From Gonapodya sp. JEL0774 (lineage: Eukaryota > Monoblepharomycota > Monoblepharidomycetes > Monoblepharidales > Gonapodyaceae): DNA of 64,000 bases. The notes below the pieces were generated by a model. It had not been told where the DNA came from. It saw only the letters and a list, made by a program, of their open reading frames with translations, and made no database searches. The stretch is from NCBI GenBank assembly GCA_027604505.1, contig JADIIX010000036.1, positions 62,001 to 126,000 on the forward strand, read 5' to 3'. Made by a program: the position numbers and the translations under genes. Shown here in pieces: positions 45,401-55,464 of the stretch; the stretch's first letter is position 1, and each line of letters starts with the position of its first letter.

Positions 45401-47113
45401 GAAGGACCGAATGTCCGCAATTTGGGCGCGGGCAGGTGACTGGTCGAGCAATGTTCTCTAGCCCAACTTCGAGTGCGGAAAGAAGGTAGGTCTTAAGCGA
45501 GACATGCCGGAGATTTCGCTTTGCAGAAACCGCTAGCAATGGAGTCGCAAAGGGAATAAGTAAGAGGTGCAGGAGGTCTGAGCGCAGAAGAACACCTTCG
45601 GCATCCGCAACCCCAGAAAGACAAGGATTTCCAAACACACTTCTCCCGCAATCGTTGCCACCATGCCATCCGCTCAAAAAGCCGTTCCTCAGATGACAAA
45701 TTCAACTCACCGTTAATTCCCCCTAATCTACACTCGCCCTTATACTTTGCTTCGTTGCGGCGACGAGTTTCAATACCTAATTCAGAGTGCAAGAAGATAG
45801 GCGTGAATGATAAATGATTTGACCAGCACCTTGAGTTCGATGAGGGGCACGTCCAGTCAAATATCCCGTGTATCCAAGTGTGACTATCTGAGTCCCAGCC
45901 TGTTCCCATCCGGAGAAAGCGGGTAACCGCAAGTCTAGAAGGACCTGTGGTATTCCGGCACACCGATTCGGCAAAAAAGTTGGGGCGAGGGTAACCTTTT
46001 TGGGCCCACTCTCAACACTTGTATGGTACTAGTCAACCGGTGTGCAAGTATCTCTCAGCAGCCGAGTTCGTTCGCCCCGATCCACCACTAGTACTCCATC
46101 AATCATTGTCGGTGGTCCGAGGAGACAATCAAATCCTTCTTTTACCCACCATGAATTCCACCTGTAACGCAGTCTGCTGCGGTTTTAGAAGATTTGCCGC
46201 GGGGGACGCTTCTAGACGGGCCGGTTCCCGGTGAAGGGCGTGGCGATGGCGGGTGGGCGATAACAGTCACTGTCAGTGAAGAGGGATCCAAGCAATTATT
46301 TGGCGTGGACGAAGAGTACGGAGAGGCATAGGAAGGGGGAGGTGGTGATGGTAACAGAGGTGGTGATGTGCGAGGCCGTTTCTTGCGGGGTTTTTTCGAT
46401 TTGGCGAGTTGGGGAGCACATTGCAATGGGGTTGTTGAGACCGCGTGTGGTATGGAATGGTGTGGGGGAACCGGATTCGAAGGAGAAGCGGAGGTCGAAG
46501 TGTTCGCCAAGGCGCTACCAGCACTACTACTAGAGGATTGCGGAGCTGAGAACGAATTGTCAAGGGCGAGGACGGCACCGAGCCCAATACCCAGTCGAGC
46601 TTCCGGAAAAGGCCCTTCATCGTCACCACTTTCAGAGTCATCAATGTAACCGGAGTCGATGTCCTCAGTGAGTGGTGCAGCGGAGAACAGAAAGGGTAGA
46701 GGGACTTGATGCGATGAATTCTGATTAGAAAACATAGATGCGCGTACTGTGAGGGAGTTGTCAGGAGCATCAACGTCCTCGTCTCCGAAATAGTCTGGGT
46801 CCTGGCTCGGATGTCCGCCTGCGGAGTCCTGTTCTTGGCGGATGGCAGAGTGGGTTTGAGATTGCGATTGTAGTTGCATCCATGAGACGGCGGCCGACCA
46901 GCGGCGGGGGAACTGGTCCATCGGCGAGCCTGACGATACTAACGAAGGATCGACACAACCTCCCGACTCGACATGAGCGTCATAACCGCCATAGAAACCA
47001 ACATCAGCAGCACTGGCCAACACCAGCGCGGATCCATGCCGCAAAAAGGCAGGAGTAGGGTTTTTATCGGGAGGTATTGGAGAGTCCTCCCCGTCGTCAC
47101 TGGAATCATCCAT
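42441..47113 (-). CDS. P5: largest member of the unnamed P family
   Basis: Three exons, both junctions phase 1: 47113-46162, 45776-45711 (66 nt) and 45532-42441; 1369 residues. Exon 1 is Ser/Asp-rich with a basic patch ('KSKKPRKKRPR'), and could instead be a separate gene. Exon 2 encodes 'IETRRRNEAKYKGECRLGG', matching P3. Module: 'LKTYLLSALEVG', 'CPRPNCGHSVLLKFVDLGW', a long loop, 'RLVIQTCNAVRDKKKC', 'RFAKPDWW' and 'IDYSALDSRLKRNG'. Next come Gln-rich coiled-coil segments ('MIRRMREQQEEVRVHAERL'), a His-Pro run encoded by GGGTGC-type repeats near 43685-43745, and an acidic tail with 'TVKQEDDMAID'. I do not find the LNPFT motif of the other four members. Confidence 0.72.
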
Positions 47114-47736
47114 TTTCAATACTCGGTCCAGGCTCAGGCCCTTGTCTTTCTCGTTTTGTGTTCGGTAAATCAGAGCTTTCAGTCCTTGGTCTTGTCTCTG
47201 CTGTCTCCTCTCTGCTGTCTCCCCTTCTTGTCACTTTCTTCGAACTCGAATCCCTTCCTCTTCTTTTGTGCTCAAAGACTCTGAAATCACTCTTCAGACT
47301 GATGTCAGAATACGCCGCTGTTCCTGATCACACTTGTCCTCCTGGTGCTTATTTTGTGGTGCCTTAGTCGTGCTCTCGAAAGTCAACACAATATCTACAA
47401 CCTCTGCAAGTGATGATGCCGAATCACTGTAAACAGTGTACTCAAGTTGTTTCTATGAGTGGATTGGTGCAATATTTGGAGTCATCACAATTATCCACCG
47501 CCATCCATTCCTGCCCCTCAACTAATCAATGGGTCAGGTCGCTATTTCAAATGCTTTGTTCTGGTTTTGATAAATGACTCTGTAGTCGAAAGCCAGTTTC
47601 AAATCCTTACCCGTTCTAATGATGAACCCACAGTTGCTGACTCTTGGCAGTTCCAATTCTCGACGTGAAACACATCCCGCGAGTATAAATTCTTCCGGGC
47701 AGGAGGACATTCGTGGATTGCACGTCATTATCTCAA
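47114..47736. other. Intergenic region
   Basis: About 620 bases between the P5 start and the 3' end of the GH16 gene. Nothing recognised beyond presumed promoter and 3' untranslated sequence. Confidence 0.4.
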
Positions 47737-49126
47737 TCACGGACGGACTTCTCCTTCAACCCAGCAGTCTACAGCTACCCACGATACGGACATATTGTAC
47801 CCATACACTATTGCATTTGTGGAATTCCAATCAATATAACCTCCAGCCCAATCGCGGGTGCCTTGAGGGCCTGCACCACCATCCTATAAAACAGCATTTC
47901 CAGTGCCTCTCAGGGTTCAGGCAAAAAGCGCATACAGACGTGTTCGTCACGGGTTCGACACAAGCACCTACCCAAATTCCAATACTGATCGTGCTCGCCT
48001 GAGTCGGAAAGAGGTAAGAACCGTTGTACGGTGGCCCGCTTGCACGAGGAAAGTCTGACTTGTCAATTGTGCGGATAGGGGCATTGTCCATTGTCCAGCT
48101 GAGAATAAAACTGATGGAAAAACGCTCGAAAATCTTTGACACCACCGCAAACTCACGTGATATTGTCAGGAGTCCAATCCATTCCATACAGGTGGAACGT
48201 ATCAGCCGCATCCGAACCGTCGGGTAAGGGGTGGTTCCCACCACGCCCGTATTCTTGAACTCCCAAACGAAACCAATTTGTCCACACTTGTGAAGTCTGG
48301 GGTGGTATGGGCATGAAGAACATTTCTAGAATTGCATACGGTAACTCACATTTGCACCAACCCATCTTGGGAGTGAAGGAGCGCAAGTTTGTCGATATAC
48401 TCGGAACTCTTCACGACTGGAGCACTCCATCTCACTCACTCGAGATCGATCTCGTCCCCGTCTGGTGATATGGTAATGAACGCATCCACGACTCCAGGTA
48501 CCTTGATCAGATTCATTCAAGAAAAGTTTAGTTCGACAACTTTTCTAGACAATCGAAACTCTCACCGTCCCCGGCCCCGCCTCAATCCTCGCAGTAACTT
48601 TTCCGTACTTCAACTGACGACTCCATTTCATCGTGGTAGCTACACCCTGCCAATTTCCGGCCTCGTTGGTCGTGTTCCCCTTGAGCAGCTGCAGGACCAC
48701 GTTGCCATCCTCTGAGAACGTGTAATGGCCTGGAGGGATGGCACTGTCGGGCGAGTTCTCCGCGAAACACCTAGTATCGTACCTTCTGGGTTAATCAGCC
48801 ACGTTGTTTCGTTATGGAAGTTATCGTTTGCGGTGTTTCGGGGTATCTGCAGTGATGAATGTCAGCCAACACAATGATTCGCGATCACGTCTAAAACCAA
48901 CCAGTTGCGCAAGAGTAGTGGAGTTATCATTTGCATTTCTTGAAAAAGTGTAGTTTCCCGAGACGCAAGCCATGGAGTGAGAGTTTGGGTTTGTTCGTGA
49001 GGTCACCAGCCGTGGAATCGATCCAGTCCACGCGGAGAGCCCCGACACGAGTGAGAGGGATGTAACCAGTGCCGCTAGTATCACAACCAGAAGCAGAGTG
49101 CATGTGCCGAGTGGAGGAGCCATCAT
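47737..49126 (-). CDS. Secreted GH16 cell-wall enzyme (Crh-like)
   Basis: 3' exons resolved in phase: 48782-48566, 48501-48440, 48365-48350 (16 nt), 48296-48157, 48098-47972 and 47883-47737. The catalytic signature E-I-D-L-E-W ('GDEIDLEWVGAN') is assembled across the 48440/48365 junction, with the second Glu codon split by the intron. Typical GH16 surroundings follow: 'TFHLYGMDWTPDNITW', 'ASTISIGIWDGG' and 'WAGGYIDWNS'. The most likely start is 49126, giving a signal peptide (MMAPPLGTCTLLLVV...). The 5' exon between about 49126 and 48800 is not fully resolved. The family cleaves or transfers beta-glucan or chitin-glucan links in the wall. No clear GPI signal is seen at the C-terminus. Confidence 0.82.
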
Positions 49127-49384
49127 AAAACACAAGTGTGACGTCACATGTACATACATCCGATTCAAATGCTTTTCATGATAATCTTCACCATTTACAT
49201 AATTTTGCACTCTTCATAATTCTCTAGGCAGTTGGAGTGTGCTGCATGTAATCTGTGGTGTCTGTCAGCGGTATTAGAGAAGTAGATTCGATCAATTGCT
49301 AAGCAATGTTGGCATGATCGTCCACGAGCTAAAGAATACCAGCAAAATGGATGGTGAGGGGGTTAGATGTCAGAGCAGAGCCAC

Positions 49385-51241
49385 TCAAGCACAAACTTTT
49401 TGAAGCTCGTCCTGAAGCGCCTCACAAAACTCATCGACAGGGAGGCTGTTTGTGAAAGGTAACCATGATGTCACAATTCAAGCAGGATGCGGAGTTATGC
49501 CCACTCACTCGTTTTCATCTGGTACAACAAGTCCGAGCACGACAACCACGCAAGTGACAGTCACGATGACACTATTTTATGGAGGAGGTACAAAAACACT
49601 CAGCTCACCATATCTACAGGGAAAATTACCCCAGTGTTAACAAAAACTTAGAAGAGTGATCGAAAACCGCAAGAAGGCGAGTATTCTACGTACCCGAAAG
49701 GCATCTCGACTGTTAGTTTGACATCAAATGAGGTGAGCAACAGAGACGACATAGTAGTGAGCACGGCAACACTACCGAAAAGAGGTATATTTTCAGCACT
49801 AGGACACCATGGCTCACGTTGTCTCGCAATCATTTCCACACCCAACAAGCAGTACCCTGTGATGGCAACAATAAGAACCATCCACCAACCCAGAAGCTGA
49901 AAGAGCTGAATCGGCAAAGTAAAGCAATAAATAAGCAAGATTTGCTGGAACACATGAGATAATTTAGATGACTACAGGATCAACAAGATGCAGTTCCTCG
50001 TGAAATACCTTCAGGTGGATGTTGTAAGCCTTCGGACTGCAAACCACCATCAAATTAGATACATAGAAATTTTCAGAGTGGCAACTCCACCTACATGGGA
50101 GATGTCGCGATGCGCTCAAGTGAAGTAGCGGAGTCCACAAGACCAGTTATCATTGAGTCAGTAGATGACCCGTATGGCAGGAGTGGCATGATGTTCGCAG
50201 CAATGTTAAGGGCATTGTGCTTTGCAAGCGCCTGTGCAATCCTGACTGAAATTGCATACATCATTGAGCACAAGACGGCAAGGAGGGAGGCTCAAACAAA
50301 CGTCAAAAAGGAACTCCCGTACACGTACAGGGCAATTTATCAGGGTAAGGGGAATTACTGGGATCTACTTCCAGAGCCGTTGAAGCATTGGAAGCACCGA
50401 AGGCCAAATCTCCTGTTGATGTACCGGTGTTCGAGCCTCGAACGGTGCGAGCCTCGGACTCGGATTCGAGTTCGATAGCACTTCCATTTTGAAGAGATGT
50501 CACTTTGGTCACAATCGCTGGCGGAATGACGCTTTTGAATTCTTCTGGAAAGTCCTCCCATGTCGAAATATCGTTTTCTGTCGGGTTAACTGCTCTATTG
50601 GTACAGGCGACGGAGAGAGTTTCATCAGTTAATCACTCACCAGCGCGAAGGTAGTGTTTCAGTGAGTGCATGAATGCCACGATTAGTTTAAATGCTTTCT
50701 GAATGGCCTCCTCCCCTTGTGGGCTTTTGTTCAAATATACTCCGGTCACCGTAAGCCGCATAATGTTCCTCATTTGAGACGTAATGGTTCCAAAGACCTT
50801 GCGACCTTCACTAAAACGATCATATCCTTGATTTGATCTAAAAGCTAGGAGCAGCGACAAAACGACTCCGAGCTGCAAGCCATGGATCAGTTTCAGCGAC
50901 AGAAAAAGGCAACGTCTAACATAATTGCAAGATCCTCACAAGAGTAATGAAAGAATTCTGAGAAAGTGATATCGACGCTATTGGGAGAGGCGTGTATGTA
51001 TTGCAGTCATCGTATATCCTGAAATGGACAACTGAAACGAACCGCCTGCGTAGTAGTTAAGAGCAGCAATCAAAACTGTCCAGATAGTGAGTAGGAAAAC
51101 TGATGGCAGAACTTGGAATGCGATGGAGCCGCGGTGGAAGAAGAGAGCCTCGTAAAACCAGCTCTGGGACGAAAAACGGCATGAACACCTCCTAGATTGA
51201 TGGAAAGCACTTCTCAGTCCGCAAACGCACGCGCTTGACAC
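49385..51241 (-). CDS. Bestrophin / RFP-TM chloride-channel family protein, paralogue 1
   Basis: Segments in order match the family: 'FHRGSIAFQVLPSVFLLTIW', 'LGVVLSLLLAFRSNQGYDRF' continuing SEGR, 'IVAFMHSLKHYLRAG', a Ser/Glu-rich linker, 'SVRIAQALAKHN', 'LVDSATSLERIATSPM', 'LIYCFTLPIQLFQLLGWW', 'GYCLLGVEMIARQ' and 'VDEFCEALQDELQKV'. The 3' end is resolved to tiny exons: 49709-49694 (16 nt), 49613-49609 (5 nt), 49518-49509 (10 nt) and 49445-49385. They spell L-E-M-P-F-G-Y-D-E-N-D-L-P-V-D. Bestrophins are membrane anion channels; R-S-x-Q-x-Y-D-R-F-x-E-G-R is their fungal and bacterial signature. The 5' end near 51160-51241 is approximate. Confidence 0.8.
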
Positions 51242-51552
51242 GTCGAATGTGCTTATGCACGGGGTGGTGGTGTGGAAAGGAAAACATCTTTCAATCTGGA
51301 GAACTATTTACTTTCAAATCTAGGAGAGGAGGTGGCCCTGGAAGCCCACCACCACAACAATCCTCCTTTCACATCCGGAATTTTATTCTCAGTTACAAGG
51401 ATTTTTGGATTATGAAATAGGATTTACGTGGGTAGTTGCAAGGATGAAGCTCCCGGGAATAAGCGACAGAGTAATCAACTAAACATGCGCGGCAATAAGC
51501 TGAGAGGGCACAACGGACTTTCAAAAGCGAGTTGAACCTTATTTGCAAGAAA

Positions 51553-53204
51553 TTAAGGACTGACCCTTTGAAGCTCGTCCTTCAGAACATCGCAATAGAG
51601 TTGCAGTGGAAGGCTTGAGAACGAAGTCGACGCAGTTGAGAACAAACAAAAACCAAGAACAGAAAACAATGACTCACTCGTTGGGATCTGATTTTAAAAG
51701 AACCACATCGAGACAAATGTGCATGAAGGTACAGGGGTGGTCAGTAGCCGGCCAAGCTCAAAACTGACAAGGAGGATCCCTCACCATCGCTGTTCAAGAG
51801 AAGTGAGAAGTTCGAAATTGAGGTAAAAAGTAGGACATGCGAGTCAAATCTGATGATTCGATCACTTACCCGAAAGGCATCTAGATATATGCAGGGAAGG
51901 AAAAGAACGAGATGATATAACCGCGCCAATGAATGACGTGTGCGTCTTATCCCACCTCCAATTGCTTGGCAATCATCTCTATACCCAATAGACAATACGA
52001 AACCAGCCCAACGACCAAAATCATCCACCAACCAAGGTCTTTGCTCAGCTGTATGGGTAGGAATGCGCAATACGCTAGGAGGAGCTGCTTAAGGTGGATG
52101 TTGTAGGCAGGCGGTCTTCAAACCAGAGTTAAGATTTGATATATCGCTCGGGACGGATCCACAAAAATCTGCCCTCACATGGGTGTTGTAGCGATGCGCT
52201 CCAACGTTGTCGTTGCATCCACTATGTTTGAAATCAAACCATCGCAACCATTGGTGTATGGACCGAGATTCATTAGTTTCTGATCCAGACAGTATGCAAA
52301 ATGTTTGGACAGAGCTTGGAGGATGCGGACTGCGGTGGAAAAGAGGAACATGCCAATCAATAACTACAGAATGCTCAGTGAAGATCCATCGACGACTTAC
52401 AAGGCATTCGGTGTGGGAAAATCTTGACAACCTTGACCGGTTTTCCATCTACATTGCTATCTTCAGTGGCCGGAGCAGCTTGAGCCACAGGATGTGCCGC
52501 AGTTACGACAAGATCAATGTGGTCCGAAGCAAGCGCACTGTTTGTTCGAAGTAGATTCAGAAGAGGAATGTTCGAAGGTAGCGGAACAACATCCATGACG
52601 TCGTCCATGTCCTTCCAATCCTCGGGGTGATGTTCTTTGCGGCACAGGTCAAGAAATAGCTACGACACCGCACCAACCCGTTCAAAAGAACCTACCACCA
52701 CGAAGGTAGTGCCTTAAAGAATAAGCAAAGGCCACAGTAAGCTTGTATGCCTTTGTTATTGCGGCATTGCCTGCCTCTGATGGGTTAACGGTGAGACCCG
52801 TCACGAATAGTCGAGTCATGTTCCGAAGTTGCGAAGTGATGGCTGCCCAAGTCTTTCTGCCCTCGCTATATCGTTCGTACGCTTGAGAAGAGCGAAACGT
52901 TACGAGGAGACCGAGAACAACACTGAGCTTTATGAAACAGGAACGATAAGACGAGCGTGAGCTGGTGCGATCCACCTGAAGCACGCATACCAAAGTTATC
53001 AGCGAATTGGGCAAGACTATCTGCAAGGTCGTATATCGGTTGATCACAGCGATAACGGTGGTCCATATGACCAGGACAATAACGGATCCCAGCTTTTGAT
53101 CGTGTGGATACGTGTGGGCCTTCGTTCTCAAAATCGCGACGAACAGCACTTACCACTTGAAATGTCACGGAACCCCGGTGACTCAAGGCTTCAATCCAAA
53201 GATT
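51553..53204 (-). CDS. Bestrophin / RFP-TM chloride-channel family protein, paralogue 2
   Basis: Family segments: 'LWIEALSHRGSVTFQV', 'SVIVLVIWTTVIAVINRY', 'LGLLVTFRSSQAYERY' continuing SEGR, 'VAFAYSLRHYLRGG', 'VRILQALSKHF', 'IVDATTTLERIATTPM', 'AYNIHLKQLLLAYCAFLPIQ' and 'SYCLLGIEMIAKQLE'. The 3' end has small exons 51880-51870 (11 nt), 51789-51785 (5 nt), 51687-51678 (10 nt) and 51613-51553, spelling M-P-F-G-D-D-P-N-D-L-P-L-Q. The recognised region begins at the exon starting at 53204. A 5' exon probably lies between 53282 and 53560, where an open frame with an ATG at 53560 exists, but I could not confirm it. Confidence 0.78.
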
Positions 53205-53558
53205 CTAAAATGTCAGAGGGTTGGTGTGGTTTCATTTGTAGGGAAAGCAAATGTAGAACGGTCACGTTGAGAAGGAAGCCTTCAGCAATTGAAAGGAGGG
53301 AGCTCGGCAAACGCTGTGCGTACACGGCGACGACTCCGTAGACGTTCCCGCGCAGGATAAGCAATCAGATCAGTGTGGTCGTGGTCTTTGTTCATTATTT
53401 TTTTTGTCAATAGTCGATCTTTTAGTCTGCCACATGAAGCAGCCCTCGTCAATGGGGGCACCTCATTCCCTTTTAGACCCCTTCCACATCCACATCGTAT
53501 TTCAACCCCCGCGTCAAAGATTTCGTAGCAAGGATGCCCAATCCCAGCAATCGTCTCC

Positions 53559-55234
53559 ATGTTTTCGCTTCCAAGCAGGTCTGCTCGTGGGATACTGTTG
53601 AATCTCAAACACCAAGTTCATGTTACATTTTCTGTCCAGAGTTTGCTATCTGAGGCTCTGTCGATTGAAGGGAGCATATTACACCAAGTGGTATGTGTTT
53701 TCAGAGAAAAAAGATCTTTCGAAACTCTCTGGAACCACCCTCTGTGACCTAGCTTCCCTCTGTGCTCGTTATGACCGTTTGGGCTGCTTTAGTCGCCGTG
53801 TTAAATCGTTATACAGATCTTGGACTTCAGCTTCCTCAGTCGTTTGTGACTTTGGTGAGTGTGGGAAGTGAGACTGACTGAATCATAGTCACGAAGTGCC
53901 GCTGACAGGGTTAACGCGGTTTCTGTCACCACTGATATCGAGCCATATTTAATTTATCTGTTTATTCCCTCAGCTTGGAGTGGTTCTTGGTTTTCTTCTT
54001 TCTTTCAGGTCCGGTCAAGGATATGACCGATTCAGTGAAGGGCGACGAGCTTGGGGAAGCATGACAAGCAACCTCAGGAATCTAGTGCGCATTTATTGCA
54101 CGGTTTTAACGGTAGCCAAGACACCTGAAAGGGAAGAGATTGTCAGCAAAGTTGGAAAACTCGCATTGGGTTATGCTTATGCTGTGAAACACTATCTGCG
54201 CGCCGGTAAGAGCTGGTCGATATTGATTCACCTTGTCAGTGTTCAGGAACAGTGGTTTATCACCCGCAGAATATGACCCGTCTGAGTGGCCCGATCTTGC
54301 GGATGTTGCAGAGTATCTCCCCCTCGATCCGTATCCCGATTTCACCGAGGTGTACCTAAAACCAGATTCTAAAACGCTTGAACACAAAACGAATTATGAA
54401 AATCCTCGTCGGTTCCAGAGTGTGGACTACCCAGAGAAGTACACAGGTATCCCGATGGAAGCACCCTACGGCAAGCTCGATGCAAGATCACCCACTCTCT
54501 TGTTTTGGACGTAGTTCGAATCGCTCAAAGTCTTGGACGTATCAACAGTCAATGTTTGGAAAGAAATTGGTATCCTGCCGCCCCATACGGAGTCTCGATC
54601 GAAGCTCTCCTCACCGGTATTATAGATTCAATGACATCTCTTGAAAGGATCGCTATCTCACCAGTGTAAGTGTTATCATCTTGTTATCTGTAAACGTCGT
54701 GCATCCAACATCTTTTTTGCTGATGCCTGGTCAGCCCGAGAGCTTACAACATCCACCTCAAGCAGATCCTTTTGATTTACTGTGGTTTCCTCCCTATGCA
54801 GCTTATTCAAGGTATCGGATGGTGGATGGTACTGGTAGTGTTCCTTGTTTCGTACTGCTTACTCGGGATTGAAATGATCGCAAAGGAGCTTGAGATGCCG
54901 TTCGGGTGAGTGTAGCAATTCGACCAGTCCGAAAACTTATTTTCAATCAGTGGTATTTTGCAAAATCTCTTATGCCCATTATCTTGCGGAACTAAGATAC
55001 GGTAAGTGGAGCAGTCTTAACGATCCGCAGAAGAGGTCTTAATGCCACAGCAAACTATAATTTAATTCACTTCGAAATTTCAGACTATAATGAGTGAGTT
55101 GCAGGTGCTCTCTCAATATTACTGGGAGAACGACTTTGAGTATTTCATCTCATTTCACAAGCCTGGATCTGGATCTCTTCTGCGACACTCTACGGGACGA
55201 GATTGACACGGTAAGAGATGGATGCGCGTCTTAA
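53559..55234 (+). CDS. Bestrophin / RFP-TM chloride-channel family protein, paralogue 3
   Basis: Nine exons give a full-length 358-residue protein with agreeing phases: 53559-53690, 53753-53854, 53974-54205, 54270-54470, 54515-54665, 54735-54905, 54997-55001 (5 nt), 55084-55093 (10 nt) and 55162-55234. Segments: 'LSEALSIEGSILHQV', 'LPSVLVMTVWAALVAVLNRY', 'LLSFRSGQGYDRFSEGR', 'KLALGYAYAVKHYLRAG', 'VRIAQSLGRI', 'IIDSMTSLERIAISPV', 'YNIHLKQILLIYCGFLPM', 'SYCLLGIEMIAKELEMPFG' and 'LFCDTLRDEIDTV'. The intron at 54471-54514 has a GC donor (GCAAGC). It is head-to-head with paralogue 2. The start at 53559 is the least certain point. Confidence 0.83.
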
Positions 55235-55464
55235 ACTTTGAAGTCGAGTAACTTCATTCTGTTGTTAACTGTTAAGATGCTTGCTTCATATGTATAGATA
55301 CATCGCAAGCAGGAGCGATAATAGCTGCATTGCACTGAAATCACATATTAACACACAAATGCATATACCAATATATTAAGTTGATATTCGATATCGAGAG
55401 TCAGAGTGGTGCAAGAACGCCAAAGTCAAGTCATTCATCGGGCTCAATTTCCCTCCTTGCCCAT

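Noticed and set aside
45493-45670. Minus-strand frame 'MAWWQRLREKCVWKS' as the start of P5
   Set aside because: It is intronic in the model supported by the shared 66-nt exon, and its phase does not fit the main exon at a good donor.
16156-47113. Reading exon 1 of P5 (46162-47113) as an entirely separate gene
   Set aside because: Not fully excluded, but a phase-1 donor at its end fits the phase-1 acceptor of the 66-nt exon, as in P3, so I prefer one gene.
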